Assembly: GCA_048158365.1 (NCBI GenBank)
Contig: JBLLNL010000008.1
Reading direction: 5' to 3' (one strand)
DNA from: Azoarcus_F sp048158365
Lineage (GTDB): Bacteria; Pseudomonadota; Gammaproteobacteria; Burkholderiales; Rhodocyclaceae
Length of the DNA: 64,000 nucleotides
The position numbers and the translations under genes were made by a program. This document shows, piece after piece, positions 1 to 8,333 of the stretch (the stretch's first letter is position 1; each line of letters begins with the position of its first letter). The notes below the pieces were generated by a model that had not been told where the DNA came from, made no database searches, and saw only the letters and a program-made list of their open reading frames with translations.

Positions 1-2099
1 GCCGGGTTCGAACGGGGCGTCCGTCCGATCGGCGACTGGTCGACGCTGATCACCTTGTCGAGAAAGTCCAGGCCGCTGATACTCCGGTATGGCGCCGGCT
101 CCAGATTGGAACGATACATGTGTCTGGCTGCAAGCGCATAGAGGGTGTCGTTGATCAGCGTTGACTTGCCTGAACCGGACACGCCGGTGATACAGGTAAG
201 CAGGCCGCAGGGCAATGCGAGCTCGACGTCCTTGAGGTTGTTGCCGCTGCATCCGGACAGTCTGAGCATGCGAGACATGTCAGGTGGTTTGCGCGCCTTC
301 GGGGTTGCGATCACCTGGCGTCCCGACAAATAGGCGCCGGTCAGCGAGCGCGCGCTGGCGATGACCTCGTCGGGCGTGCCGCTGACGACGATCTCGCCGC
401 CATGTTCGCCGGCGCCGGGGCCCATGTCCACGACGTGGTCGGCCGATCGGATCGCATCCTCGTCATGCTCGACCACGATCACCGTATTGCCCATATCCCT
501 GAGTTGGCGAAGCGTTGCGAGCAGACGGTCGTTATCGCGCTGATGCAGACCGATCGAAGGTTCATCGAGCACGTACATGACGCCGGTGAGGCCGGAGCCG
601 ATCTGGCTCGCGAGCCGGATGCGCTGGGCTTCGCCGCCGGAAAGCGTGTCGGCAGAGCGGTCGAGCGACAGGTAATCGAGGCCGACATTGATCAGAAAGC
701 TGAGCCGGTTGGAGATCTCACGGACGATCTTGTCGGCGATCAACGCCCTGTGTCCGGTCAGCACCATGTCGTCGAAGAACGCCTTGCACTCGCCGAGCGG
801 CATGTGGCTGATCCGATGCAGGGGTTCGCCGCCGATCAGCACGTTTCGGGCTTCGCTGCGCAGGCGCGTGCCATCGCAGGTCGGGCACGCCTGATGCGCA
901 CGCAACTTGGAGAGCTCGTCGCGCACAGCCACCGAGTCGGTTTCACGAAACCGGCGTTCCAGATTCGGGATGATGCCTTCGAACACATGTTCCTTGAGCA
1001 CCATGCGACCGTTGTCGGCCAGATAGCGGAAGGCGATCCTGTCGCGCCCCGATCCATGCAGGACCACGTCGCGTGTCGCCGGGGCGAGTTCGGCGAATGG
1101 GGTGTCGATATCGAAGCCATAGTGGGCAGCCAGGCCGGCAAGCATCTGAAAATAGAATTGGTTGCGTCGATCCCAGCCCCTGATCGCGCCGGCGGCAAGC
1201 GACAGCTCCGGATGCCCGACCACGCGCGCAGGGTCGAAGAACTCGACCTGTCCGAGGCCGTCGCAGTCCGGACAGGCGCCGGCCGGGTTGTTGAACGAGA
1301 ACAGGCGTGGCTCGAGTTCGGCCAGTGCGTAACTGCACACAGGACACGCGAAGCGGGCGGAGAACAGGTGCTCGGTGCCGGTGTCCATCTCCACCGCGAC
1401 GGCACGTCCGTCGGAATGAAGGAGTGCGGTCTCGAAGGATTCGGAGATGCGGCCCCGCTGATCGGGACGGATCCTGAGCCGGTCGATGACGATCTCGACC
1501 GTGTGACGTTTCCCCTTCACCAGCGCCGGCAGTGCATCGATCTCGAAGACCTGACCATCGACCCGCACCCGCACGAAACCCTGCGCCCTCAACTCGGCGA
1601 ACAAGTCCTGCTGTTCGCCCTTGCGGCCTGCCACCACCGGCGCGAGGATCATCAGGCGGGTGTCGTCCTGCAAGGCAAGAACGTGGTCGACCATCTGCGA
1701 AATCGTTTGTGCCTGCAGTGGCTGGTCGGGATGGTCCGGGCAGTGGGGCGTACCGGCACGCGCGTAGAGCAGGCGCAGGTAGTCGTGGATTTCGGTCACC
1801 GTGCCGACGGTCGAACGCGGGTTGTGGCTGGTGGCCTTCTGTTGGATCGAGATCGCCGGCGAAAGTCCCTCTATCAGATCGACGTCGGGCTTTTCCATCA
1901 ACTGCAGGAACTGGCGTGCATAGGCGGAAAGCGATTCGACATAGCGTCGCTGACCTTCGGCATAGAGCGTGTCGAAAGCGAGCGAGGACTTGCCCGAACC
2001 GGAAAGGCCGGTGATGACGGTCAGCCTGTTGCGCGGCAGATCCAGGCTGATGTTCCGGAGGTTGTGCGTTCGCGCGCCGCGAATGCGGATCTCGTCCAT
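1..2099 (-). CDS. uvrA: Excinuclease ABC subunit A, 3' end outside window
   Basis: Damage-recognition ATPase of UvrABC nucleotide excision repair. The minus strand reads from ATG at 2099 into the window edge without a stop, giving about 700 of the usual 940 or so residues. Visible are the first Walker A (GLSGSGKSS, about residue 31) followed by the RRYVESLSAYARQFL region, the CPVC/CPDC zinc-binding cysteines, the ABC signature LSGGEAQRI, a DEPSIGLHQRD Walker B stretch and the second Walker A (GVSGSGKST, about residue 640). The last readable residues (VDQSPIGRTPRSNPA) are a UvrA hallmark. The gene is divergent from the MFS gene. I saw no convincing LexA box in the 122-bp intergenic region. The truncation is only the window boundary. 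Confidence 0.97.
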   Translation of the reverse strand, partial: MDEIRIRGARTHNLRNISLDLPRNRLTVITGLSGSGKSSLAFDTLYAEGQRRYVESLSAYARQFLQLMEKPDVDLIEGLSPAISIQQKATSHNPRSTVGTVTEIHDYLRLLYARAGTPHCPDHPDQPLQAQTISQMVDHVLALQDDTRLMILAPVVAGRKGEQQDLFAELRAQGFVRVRVDGQVFEIDALPALVKGKRHTVEIVIDRLRIRPDQRGRISESFETALLHSDGRAVAVEMDTGTEHLFSARFACPVCSYALAELEPRLFSFNNPAGACPDCDGLGQVEFFDPARVVGHPELSLAAGAIRGWDRRNQFYFQMLAGLAAHYGFDIDTPFAELAPATRDVVLHGSGRDRIAFRYLADNGRMVLKEHVFEGIIPNLERRFRETDSVAVRDELSKLRAHQACPTCDGTRLRSEARNVLIGGEPLHRISHMPLGECKAFFDDMVLTGHRALIADKIVREISNRLSFLINVGLDYLSLDRSADTLSGGEAQRIRLASQIGSGLTGVMYVLDEPSIGLHQRDNDRLLATLRQLRDMGNTVIVVEHDEDAIRSADHVVDMGPGAGEHGGEIVVSGTPDEVIASARSLTGAYLSGRQVIATPKARKPPDMSRMLRLSGCSGNNLKDVELALPCGLLTCITGVSGSGKSTLINDTLYALAARHMYRSNLEPAPYRSISGLDFLDKVISVDQSPIGRTPRSNP

Positions 2100-2162
2100 G
2101 AGGGGTGCGTGCCTTGGGTAACGCATCACTATACGAGAGAATTCGGCGCCGGACCAAACCGA

Positions 2163-2193
2163 TTGGGTCGGCGGAAACGCGGGCTGTTAGAAT
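2163..2193 (+). promoter_or_regulatory. Possible sigma-70 promoter for the MFS gene
   Basis: TTGGGT (2163-2168) and TAGAAT (2188-2193) lie 19 bp apart, about 30 bases before the chosen ATG. The same 12-mer GTTAGAATCGCT recurs in front of dnaB (62492). The -35 match and spacing are poor, so this is a suggestion only. Confidence 0.3.
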
Positions 2194-2221
2194 CGCTGCT
2201 TTGATTCGACGGTCCGACACG

Positions 2222-3427
2222 ATGTCACATCCGACGCATGACTCGATGACCCCTGCAGAGCGGCGTGCAGGCGTGAGCCTGGCCGCGATCTTCGGGCTGC
2301 GCATGCTCGGTCTGTTCCTGATCCTTCCGGTCTTTGCCGTCCATGCGCACACGATCCCGGGCGGAGACGATCTGACGCTGGTCGGCATCGCGATCGGTGC
2401 ATATGGACTGACGCAGGCTTTCCTGCAGATCGCCTTCGGTGCCGCATCCGACCGATTCGGGCGCAAGCCGGTCATCGTCGCGGGCCTGCTGATCTTCCTG
2501 CTCGGCAGCGTCGTGGCGGCGCTGGCGGATCATATCCACATGGTCATCGCGGGTCGCGTGCTGCAGGGCGCGGGGGCGATCTCGGCGGCGGTGACCGCGC
2601 TTGCGGCGGATCTCACGCGTGACCAGCATCGCACCAAGATCATGGCGATGATAGGGGCGAGTATCGGCCTCGTGTTCGCGTTCTCGATGGTCGCTGCGCC
2701 GCTGCTGTATGCGTTGATCGGCATGGCCGGCATCTTCTGGCTGACCGCGGCGCTGGCAGCCGGTGCCATCTATGTAGTTTTGCGGGTCGTGCCGGATGCC
2801 CCGCCGGTGCCACGCGCGACGGGGGGGCGCTTCATCGACGTGTTGCGGGATGCGCAACTGATGCGGCTCAATTTTGGCGTCTTCGCGCTGCACCTGATCC
2901 AGACGACGATGTGGGTGCTGGTCCCCGCAGCGCTGGTGGCCGCTGGCGGGCTGCCGATGGTGGAGCACTGGAAGGTCTATCTGCCGGCGGTGCTGTTGTC
3001 GTTCGCAGTGATGGTTCCGGCAATCATCATCGCCGAAAAGCACGGCCGCATGAAATTCGTCTTCAATGCCGCTATCATATTGTTGGTGTTCGTTCAGTTG
3101 GGCTTGCTGATGTTCGGCCACAGCCTGGTGGGACTTGCACTGTCGCTGACCTTGTTCTTCGTCGCCTTCAACGTGCTCGAGGCCACCCAGCCGTCCTGGA
3201 TCTCGAAAATCGCGCCGGCCGCGAACAAGGGTACGGCGCTCGGTGTGTACAATACGCTGCAGTCGATCGGGTTGTTCGTAGGGGGCATGCTGGGCGGACT
3301 GATCGCGCAGCACTACGGCTCGCAGGCGGTCAATCTGTTCTGTGCCGTGATTGCATTGGTGTGGCTGGGTCTGGCGGCAACGATGACGCCGCCGCCGCGC
3401 CGGGTCGAAGCGGCGCCGCAGTCTTAG
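2222..3427 (+). CDS. MFS transporter (drug/metabolite exporter, YajR-like)
   Basis: Inner-membrane major facilitator, 401 residues from the ATG at 2222 with about twelve hydrophobic segments. The MFS motif A is clear in the loop after TM2 (GAASDRFGRKP), and a glycine-rich GLFVGGMLGGLIAQ stretch sits near TM11. Length fits the DHA1 proton-coupled exporter group. It resembles YajR but lacks YajR's C-terminal cytoplasmic domain. The reading frame stays open upstream to 2105, but that extension is Arg-rich and unlike an MFS N terminus, so I start at MSHPTHDS. It lies between uvrA and ssb, an arrangement common in betaproteobacteria. The substrate cannot be read from sequence. Confidence 0.88.
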   Translation: MSHPTHDSMTPAERRAGVSLAAIFGLRMLGLFLILPVFAVHAHTIPGGDDLTLVGIAIGAYGLTQAFLQIAFGAASDRFGRKPVIVAGLLIFLLGSVVAALADHIHMVIAGRVLQGAGAISAAVTALAADLTRDQHRTKIMAMIGASIGLVFAFSMVAAPLLYALIGMAGIFWLTAALAAGAIYVVLRVVPDAPPVPRATGGRFIDVLRDAQLMRLNFGVFALHLIQTTMWVLVPAALVAAGGLPMVEHWKVYLPAVLLSFAVMVPAIIIAEKHGRMKFVFNAAIILLVFVQLGLLMFGHSLVGLALSLTLFFVAFNVLEATQPSWISKIAPAANKGTALGVYNTLQSIGLFVGGMLGGLIAQHYGSQAVNLFCAVIALVWLGLAATMTPPPRRVEAAPQS

Positions 3428-3500
3428 AGAAGGTTCGGCCTGCCCTGCCTGGTCATGGCCTTCATGCCGTCGGTGACAGATACCAGTAGAGGAGAGTGGG

Positions 3501-3995
3501 ATGGCATCCCTGAACAAAGTGATTCTGATCGGTAACCTCGGTGCCGATCCTGAAACCCGTTACGCCCCTTCGGGCGACGCGATCTGCAATCTTCGGATCG
3601 CAACCACGGAGACCTGGAAGGACAAGAGTTCGGGCGAGCGCCGCGAGGCAACCGAGTGGCACCGGGTGGTGTTCTTCGGCCGCCTGGCCGAAATTGCGGC
3701 CCAGTACCTGCGCAAGGGCAGTCAGATCTATGTCGAGGGTCGCCTGCAGACGCGGAAGTGGCAGGACAAGGAGGGGCAGGATCGGTACACGACCGAGATT
3801 CGTGGCGACGAGATGAAGATGCTCGGCAGTCGCCAGGGCATGGGTGGCGATGCGCCGGCCCCACGCCAGGAGGCTTCGGGCCATGCATCGGCCCCGCGCC
3901 CGTCCCGGCCGGCCCCGCAGCCCTCTGAAACACCTTCCAAGACGTCGTCGCAGGGCGGTGGTTTCGGCGATTTCGACGACGACATCCCGTTCTGA
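3501..3995 (+). CDS. ssb: Single-stranded DNA-binding protein
   Basis: Binds ssDNA in replication, recombination and repair. The 164-residue protein has an N-terminal OB fold (about residues 1-110, beginning MASLNKVILIGNLGADPE with the EWHRVV and YVEGRL strands), a Pro/Ser/Gly-rich flexible linker (about 111-155) and the acidic partner-docking tail FDDDIPF at the very C terminus. Length and architecture match canonical bacterial SSB. A GAGGAG ribosome site lies just upstream of the ATG. It follows the MFS gene by 73 bases and converges on the PatB-type gene. Confidence 0.97.
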   Translation: MASLNKVILIGNLGADPETRYAPSGDAICNLRIATTETWKDKSSGERREATEWHRVVFFGRLAEIAAQYLRKGSQIYVEGRLQTRKWQDKEGQDRYTTEIRGDEMKMLGSRQGMGGDAPAPRQEASGHASAPRPSRPAPQPSETPSKTSSQGGGFGDFDDDIPF

Positions 3996-4015
3996 CGGCA
4001 ACGTGCTGGAATGAC

Positions 4016-4042
4016 CCGGAGCGATCGTCGCGCCCGCTCCGG
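4016..4042. other. Stem-loop between convergent ssb and patB-type genes
   Basis: A perfect 7-bp stem, CCGGAGC (4016-4022) with GCTCCGG (4036-4042), encloses a 13-base loop. There is no T-run on either side, so termination is only possible, not shown. Confidence 0.35.
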
Positions 4043-4057
4043 TGCGTCGATGCCGGT

Positions 4058-5209
4058 TCAGCGCATGCGCAGCGCGGTCTGCATCCTGGCCAGCGCCTCA
4101 TCAAGCGTCGTCTGGGTGCAGCCGAAGTTCAGTCGGACGAAGTCCGGCATGCCGAAGGCCTTGCCGTCCGACAGACCGACCCCGGCCGTTTCGAAGAAAC
4201 CGACCGGATCTTCCAGTCCGCTCGGCCGACAGTCGATCCACGCGAGGTAGGTGGCCTCCGGACGCGTGGCGCGCAGGCCCGGCATGTTCGCGACGGCCTC
4301 CATGACCTGGTTCCGGTTCTTTCTGAGGTAGGCGAGCAAGGCCTGCCGCCATGGATTGCCGTCGCGGTAGGCAGCCTCGGCCCCGACCATGCCGAGCAGG
4401 TTCGGGTGCGGAATCAGGCCGCGCATCGCGCTCCGGTAGCGCTTTCGCAAGGCTGCGTCGGGAATGATCGCAAAGGCACAGTACAACCCGGGTATGTTCC
4501 AGGTCTTGGACGGCGCCATGACGGTGATCGTGCGGCGGGCCACCGATTCGTCCAGTGTCGCGATCGGCACATGAGGCCGCTCGGGGTCGAGCGTCAGTCC
4601 GCAGTGAATCTCATCCGAGCAGATGATCAGGTCATTGCGCTCGGCCAGATCGGCGAGCCACCCCAGTTCTTCGCGGTCGAACACCCGCCCGGTCGGATTG
4701 TGTGGATTGCACAGCAGAAGCAGGCGCGTTCGCGACGTGATGGCGGCGTGCGTGGCGTCGCGGTTCCACAGCCAGCGTCCGTCATGGTCTTCGATCAGCG
4801 GGCGAGTGATCAGACTTCGGCCGTTGTTGGCGGGAGCGGTCAGGAACGGCGGGTAGACCGGCGTGGAGGTGAAGACTTCGTCGCCCTCGTGACCCGCGAT
4901 GCGACAGGCCAGGTTGAAGCCGGTCACCACACCGGGCAGCCACACCAGCCAGTCGGCCTGAATCGTCCAGTCGTGATCGCGTGCGATGCCGTCGATGACC
5001 GCGTCGACGAGACTCGGCCACGCATCGGTGTAGCCGAGCACGCCGTGTTCGATGCGCCGTTTCAGTGCGGCGAGTACCGGCGCAGGGGCTGCGAAATCCA
5101 TGTCCGCAACCCACAGCGGCAGGATGTCGGTGCCTGCGTAGCGGCCCCACTTTTCGCCGGGAAGGGAACGACGGTCGATCGGGGTGTCAAAGTCGAAGGC
5201 GGGAGTCAT
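4058..5209 (-). CDS. PatB/MalY-type PLP-dependent C-S lyase (cystathionine beta-lyase-like)
   Basis: Fold-type I PLP enzyme of 383 residues. The PatB/MalY group cleaves the C-S bond of cystathionine and related cysteine conjugates and is often annotated as an aminotransferase. Signature stretches are WGRYAGTDILPLWVADMDF at the N terminus, NPHNPTG (about 169-174), SDEIHCGL and the Schiff-base lysine K235 in MAPSKTWN, followed by IPGLYCAF. I chose the ATG at 5209, preceded by AGGAC on the minus strand. A 14-residue upstream extension in the same frame lacks conservation-like character. It is divergent from the MBL-fold gene. PatB versus a true MetC role cannot be decided from sequence alone. 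Confidence 0.88.
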   Translation of the reverse strand: MTPAFDFDTPIDRRSLPGEKWGRYAGTDILPLWVADMDFAAPAPVLAALKRRIEHGVLGYTDAWPSLVDAVIDGIARDHDWTIQADWLVWLPGVVTGFNLACRIAGHEGDEVFTSTPVYPPFLTAPANNGRSLITRPLIEDHDGRWLWNRDATHAAITSRTRLLLLCNPHNPTGRVFDREELGWLADLAERNDLIICSDEIHCGLTLDPERPHVPIATLDESVARRTITVMAPSKTWNIPGLYCAFAIIPDAALRKRYRSAMRGLIPHPNLLGMVGAEAAYRDGNPWRQALLAYLRKNRNQVMEAVANMPGLRATRPEATYLAWIDCRPSGLEDPVGFFETAGVGLSDGKAFGMPDFVRLNFGCTQTTLDEALARMQTALRMR

Positions 5210-5298
5210 GCTGGGGTCCTGTTTTGGCGGATTCGTTCGGATCAGGCACAAGCATATACAATTGACGAAAATTACTCTCGTAAGAGGAGGGGACGACA

Positions 5299-6258
5299 GT
5301 GCAGTACGTGACCGCGCATCCGGATGGGATTCTTGCAGTCGATTCCGGGTATTGCCGGGACGGCCTGGCCGCCATCCATCTGATCATTCACCAGGGGCAG
5401 GCGGCAGTCGTGGATACCGGCACCAATGCATCGGTGCCAAGAGTACTGTCCGCGCTTGCTGCGGCCGGGGTTGCGCCGGAGAACGTCGCCTGGGTCATGT
5501 TGACCCACATTCACCTGGACCATGCCGGTGGAGCAGGAAGCCTGATGTGCGCGTTACCCAACGCAAACCTGCTCGTGCATCCGCGCGGCGTCCGCCACAT
5601 GGTCGACCCGAGTCGCCTGTGGGACGCGACCGCGGCGGTCTATGGGGCCGAACAGACCTTCGCGATGTATGGTCGGCTCGCGCCTGTCGCCAAAGACCGC
5701 ATCGTCGCCGCGATCGACGGTCTGGAGGTGTCGATGGGCGATCGCCGTTTCCGCGTGATCGACGCGCCGGGTCATGCGCGCCACCACATCTGCATCTGGG
5801 ACGAGACCGCCCGTGCATGCTTCACCGGGGACACCTTCGGGCTGTCCTACCGAGAACTGGACGTGAATGGTCGTGCCTTCGTCTTTCCGACCACGACGCC
5901 GAGCCAGTTCGACCCGGGCGCGATGCATGCGTCGATCGACAGGATGCTGTCTTTCGGTCCGAATGCGATGTATCTGACCCATTACAGCCGGGTGACCGAC
6001 GTCGAGCGACTGGCGGCCGATCTGCACCGGCTGATCGACACGGCCGTCGCGGTCGCGCGTGCCGCACGCGGTGAGGGCGTCGCCCGGCATGTTGAGATCC
6101 TGGCGGGACTGGAACAGATCGTGCGTGAGGAGGCGGAGCGTCAGGGCTGGACGCTGCCGGAGGAGCAGATTTTCGACGTCCTGCGCATGGACCTCGAACT
6201 CAACGCCCAGGGTCTGGGCGTATGGCTGGACGAATCACGCATGATCGAGGCGGCTTGA
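5299..6258 (+). CDS. Metallo-beta-lactamase-fold hydrolase
   Basis: Cytoplasmic MBL-fold enzyme of 319 residues. The di-metal motif HxHxDH is intact (H70, H72, D74, H75 in MLTHIHLDHAGG), followed by the later metal ligands in DAPGHARHH, FTGDTFG and YLTHYS. The glyoxalase II-like core ends near residue 240. The remaining roughly 80 residues form a helical tail (EQIVREEAERQGW) as in several hydrolases of unknown substrate. The start is a GTG at 5299 with a strong AGAGGAGG ribosome site about 7 bases upstream. The substrate is unknown; it is not an obvious glyoxalase II or RNase Z. Confidence 0.85.
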   Translation: MQYVTAHPDGILAVDSGYCRDGLAAIHLIIHQGQAAVVDTGTNASVPRVLSALAAAGVAPENVAWVMLTHIHLDHAGGAGSLMCALPNANLLVHPRGVRHMVDPSRLWDATAAVYGAEQTFAMYGRLAPVAKDRIVAAIDGLEVSMGDRRFRVIDAPGHARHHICIWDETARACFTGDTFGLSYRELDVNGRAFVFPTTTPSQFDPGAMHASIDRMLSFGPNAMYLTHYSRVTDVERLAADLHRLIDTAVAVARAARGEGVARHVEILAGLEQIVREEAERQGWTLPEEQIFDVLRMDLELNAQGLGVWLDESRMIEAA

Positions 6259-6305
6259 ATCGACGCGCAGTGGACCAAGCACGCCTTCGACGCATCCGCC
6301 AGCGG

Positions 6306-6917
6306 TCAGTCGTTTCGATCGAGCATCGCGCGCTCGGCCCAGCGCGCAGCCTTTTCCGGGTCCGCGGCGACAACGTGGCCGGCAGCATAGATATGCGCCA
6401 GCGCGCGCTTCGCGTCGGCCCGGCCGGAAACGGCCGCCGCATGCAACCAGCGAATTGCCCGATGAGGGTTGGCTGTGATGCCGGTGCCATGGAGTTGAAG
6501 CATCGCGAGCCGAAACTGGGCGTCAGCATGGCCCTGCTCGGCGGCGCGACGATACCACTCGGCCGCGACAGCGTGGGATTGGCGCACGCCGAGTCCTTCG
6601 TCATAAAGGCGTGCGAATTCGAATTGCGCCTGTGGCAAACCCGCCTCGGCCGACCGGCGCAACCACCGCCAGGCGGCGTTCGGTTCCTGCGACGGGGCGT
6701 CGCCGTTCATCAGCAGCATCGCATACTGGTATTGCGCCAGACGGTTGCCGGCACGGGCGGCGCGCGCGAACATTATCGTGGCGTCTGCGTACCGGCCGGC
6801 TTCGAGCGCGCGCAGGCCCTGTTCGGTGTTCATGGCGGCCGAACCGATCGCATGAGTGTTTGCCGCAAAACTGGCCAACAGCATCGCGATCAACGCCAGG
6901 CGAAGCAGATTGAGCAT
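6306..6917 (-). CDS. Secreted Sel1-repeat (TPR-like) protein
   Basis: Protein of 203 residues from the ATG at 6917, preceded by a near-perfect AGGAGGT ribosome site 6 bases away. This excludes the longer open frame reaching 7079. Residues 1-24 form a signal peptide (LLRLALIAMLLASFAANTHA), so it is probably periplasmic. The rest is built of Sel1-type helical repeats recognisable by A-x-W-x-R-R-A-A-E-x-G-x-x-x-A-Q (WLRRSAEAGLPQAQ, WYRRAAEQGHADAQ, WLHAAAVSGRADAK). Such solenoids mediate protein contacts, and no enzyme motif is present. It is divergent from tcdA. Confidence 0.85.
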   Translation of the reverse strand: MLNLLRLALIAMLLASFAANTHAIGSAAMNTEQGLRALEAGRYADATIMFARAARAGNRLAQYQYAMLLMNGDAPSQEPNAAWRWLRRSAEAGLPQAQFEFARLYDEGLGVRQSHAVAAEWYRRAAEQGHADAQFRLAMLQLHGTGITANPHRAIRWLHAAAVSGRADAKRALAHIYAAGHVVAADPEKAARWAERAMLDRND

Positions 6918-7077
6918 GTCCCACCTCCTGAGGCCTTCTCCGGCCCGATGAACATTTACCAGCGTGCCGGGTCCGTGAGTTCGGCCGAGCATCACTTGAT
7001 TGCACGGATTGGAGTCTATTCGCTGCAGCGAGTTCGCAGCCTCCCTACCCACTGACCGAAGACGTATCGATTCCTTC

Positions 7078-7884
7078 ATGACAGAAACAGATTCATCCGG
7101 TCCGGCAGACGTCGATGCCGAGCGTCGATTTGGCGGAATCGTCCGCCTGTATGGCGTGCAGGCTGCGGCCCGCCTGTGGCGCGCGCATGCGTGCGTGGTC
7201 GGTATCGGCGGTGTGGGTTCATGGGCGGCGGAGGCGCTCGCGCGCAGCGGGGTGGGCCGCCTGACGCTGATCGATCTCGATCACATCGCTGAATCGAACA
7301 TCAACCGGCAGATCCACGCGCTGGACATGACGCTCGGGCAGGCCAAGGTCGAAGCGATGCGCGCTCGCATCGGGGGAATCAGTCCGCTCGCGCAGGTGGA
7401 GACCGTCGACGATTTCGTTACGGGCGACAACGCGGTCGAATTGCTGCAGGGATTCGATGTGGTGATTGATGCGATCGATCAGGTCAGCGCGAAGCTGGCG
7501 ATCGTGCTGGCCTGCCGTGCGGCGCGCATTGCGCTGGTGGTGGCTGGCGGGGCGGGCGGAAAGACCGACCCCGGCCGTATCCGGGTATCGGACCTGTCGC
7601 GGACCGAGCAGGATCCGCTCCTGGCCAAGTTGCGCAAGCGGCTGCGTGCCGAGCATGGTTTTCCGCGCAACCCGAAGCGAAGCTTCGGTATTCCTGCGAT
7701 CTACTCGGACGAGCCGCTGCGCTATCCGGAACTGAACGCCTCGTGCGAGGTTCCGACCGATCTGCAGGGGCTGGCCTGCGCCGGTTATGGATCCAGCGTC
7801 GTAGTGACCGCGAGTTTCGGTCTGTTCGCAGCGTCTCGGGCAATCGAGATCCTATTGTCGCGCGATGCGCGAGTTTCGGAGTGA
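7078..7884 (+). CDS. tcdA: tRNA threonylcarbamoyladenosine dehydratase (CsdL/TcdA)
   Basis: ThiF/E1-like ATP-dependent enzyme that cyclises t6A37 of tRNA to ct6A. It has 269 residues starting at the ATG at 7078 (MTETDSS). The adenylate-binding loop GIGGVGSWAAEALARSG (about 42-58) and the LIDLDHIAESNINRQ stretch with the conserved D and NxxRQ are typical, as are KTDPGRIRVSDLS and the C-terminal CEVPTDLQG region. The stop overlaps the ribosome site of the following cbiX gene (4-base gap), so the two are probably co-transcribed. Confidence 0.93.
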   Translation: MTETDSSGPADVDAERRFGGIVRLYGVQAAARLWRAHACVVGIGGVGSWAAEALARSGVGRLTLIDLDHIAESNINRQIHALDMTLGQAKVEAMRARIGGISPLAQVETVDDFVTGDNAVELLQGFDVVIDAIDQVSAKLAIVLACRAARIALVVAGGAGGKTDPGRIRVSDLSRTEQDPLLAKLRKRLRAEHGFPRNPKRSFGIPAIYSDEPLRYPELNASCEVPTDLQGLACAGYGSSVVVTASFGLFAASRAIEILLSRDARVSE

Positions 7885-7888
7885 AGAC

Positions 7889-8266
7889 ATGAGCGAGAGA
7901 AAGGCGGTGGTATTGTTCGGGCACGGCGCCCGGGACCCGGATTGGGCGCGGCCGATGCGCCGCGCGCGTGAAATGGTACAGGGAGGCTCGCCTGCACTGC
8001 AGGTCGAGCTTGCATTCCTGGAGTTCATGACGCCGACGCTGCCGGAGGCGATCGATGCGCTCGTCGCCGACGGTGCGACCCGAATCACGGTCGTGCCGAT
8101 GTTTCTCGCTCAGGGGGGGCATCTGAAGAAGGATGTTCCGCTGCTGGTCGAAGCGGCGCAGGCTCGACATCCGGGCTGTCGGATCAGGCAGGCATTGGCG
8201 GTGGGTGAGGTCGATGACGTGATCGCAGCGATGGCGGCGCATGCCGCCCGCTCTGCCGACGGATGA
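7889..8266 (+). CDS. Small CbiX/SirB-family chelatase
   Basis: Single-domain class II chelatase of 125 residues, inserting Co2+ or Fe2+ into sirohydrochlorin-type tetrapyrroles; the small CbiX form functions as a homodimer. Both active-site histidines are visible: H12 in LFGHGARD and H78 in FLAQGGHLKKDVP. The ATG at 7889 is supported by GGAGTGA just upstream, which itself overlaps the tcdA stop. No other cobalamin or siroheme gene lies nearby, so metal and pathway are open. Confidence 0.85.
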   Translation: MSERKAVVLFGHGARDPDWARPMRRAREMVQGGSPALQVELAFLEFMTPTLPEAIDALVADGATRITVVPMFLAQGGHLKKDVPLLVEAAQARHPGCRIRQALAVGEVDDVIAAMAAHAARSADG

Positions 8267-8298
8267 CGCGCGAGCACACCTGAGCCGTCGGATGCAGT

Positions 8299-8333
8299 TT
8301 GACTGCTGCGTATATTAGAGTATTATTATACTC
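8299..8333 (+). promoter_or_regulatory. Promoter with palindromic operator for the RND efflux operon
   Basis: TTGACT (8299-8304) and TATTAT (8321-8326) are separated by 16 bp. A palindrome, GAGTAT-TATT-ATACTC (8318-8333), covers the -10 box and abuts the ATG at 8334. The predicted transcript start falls at or next to the start codon, and no ribosome site is visible, so the mRNA could be leaderless. The palindrome position suggests repression by a dimeric regulator, for example ArsR- or TetR-type, but none is encoded adjacent. Confidence 0.6.

Noticed and set aside
402..2204. 600-codon plus-strand frame over uvrA
   Set aside because: Shadow of uvrA, whose Walker and zinc motifs are clear on the minus strand.
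2100..2221. LexA box controlling uvrA
   Set aside because: No CTGT-N8-ACAG type site was found in the divergent region. CTGTTAGAAT is not followed by the second half.
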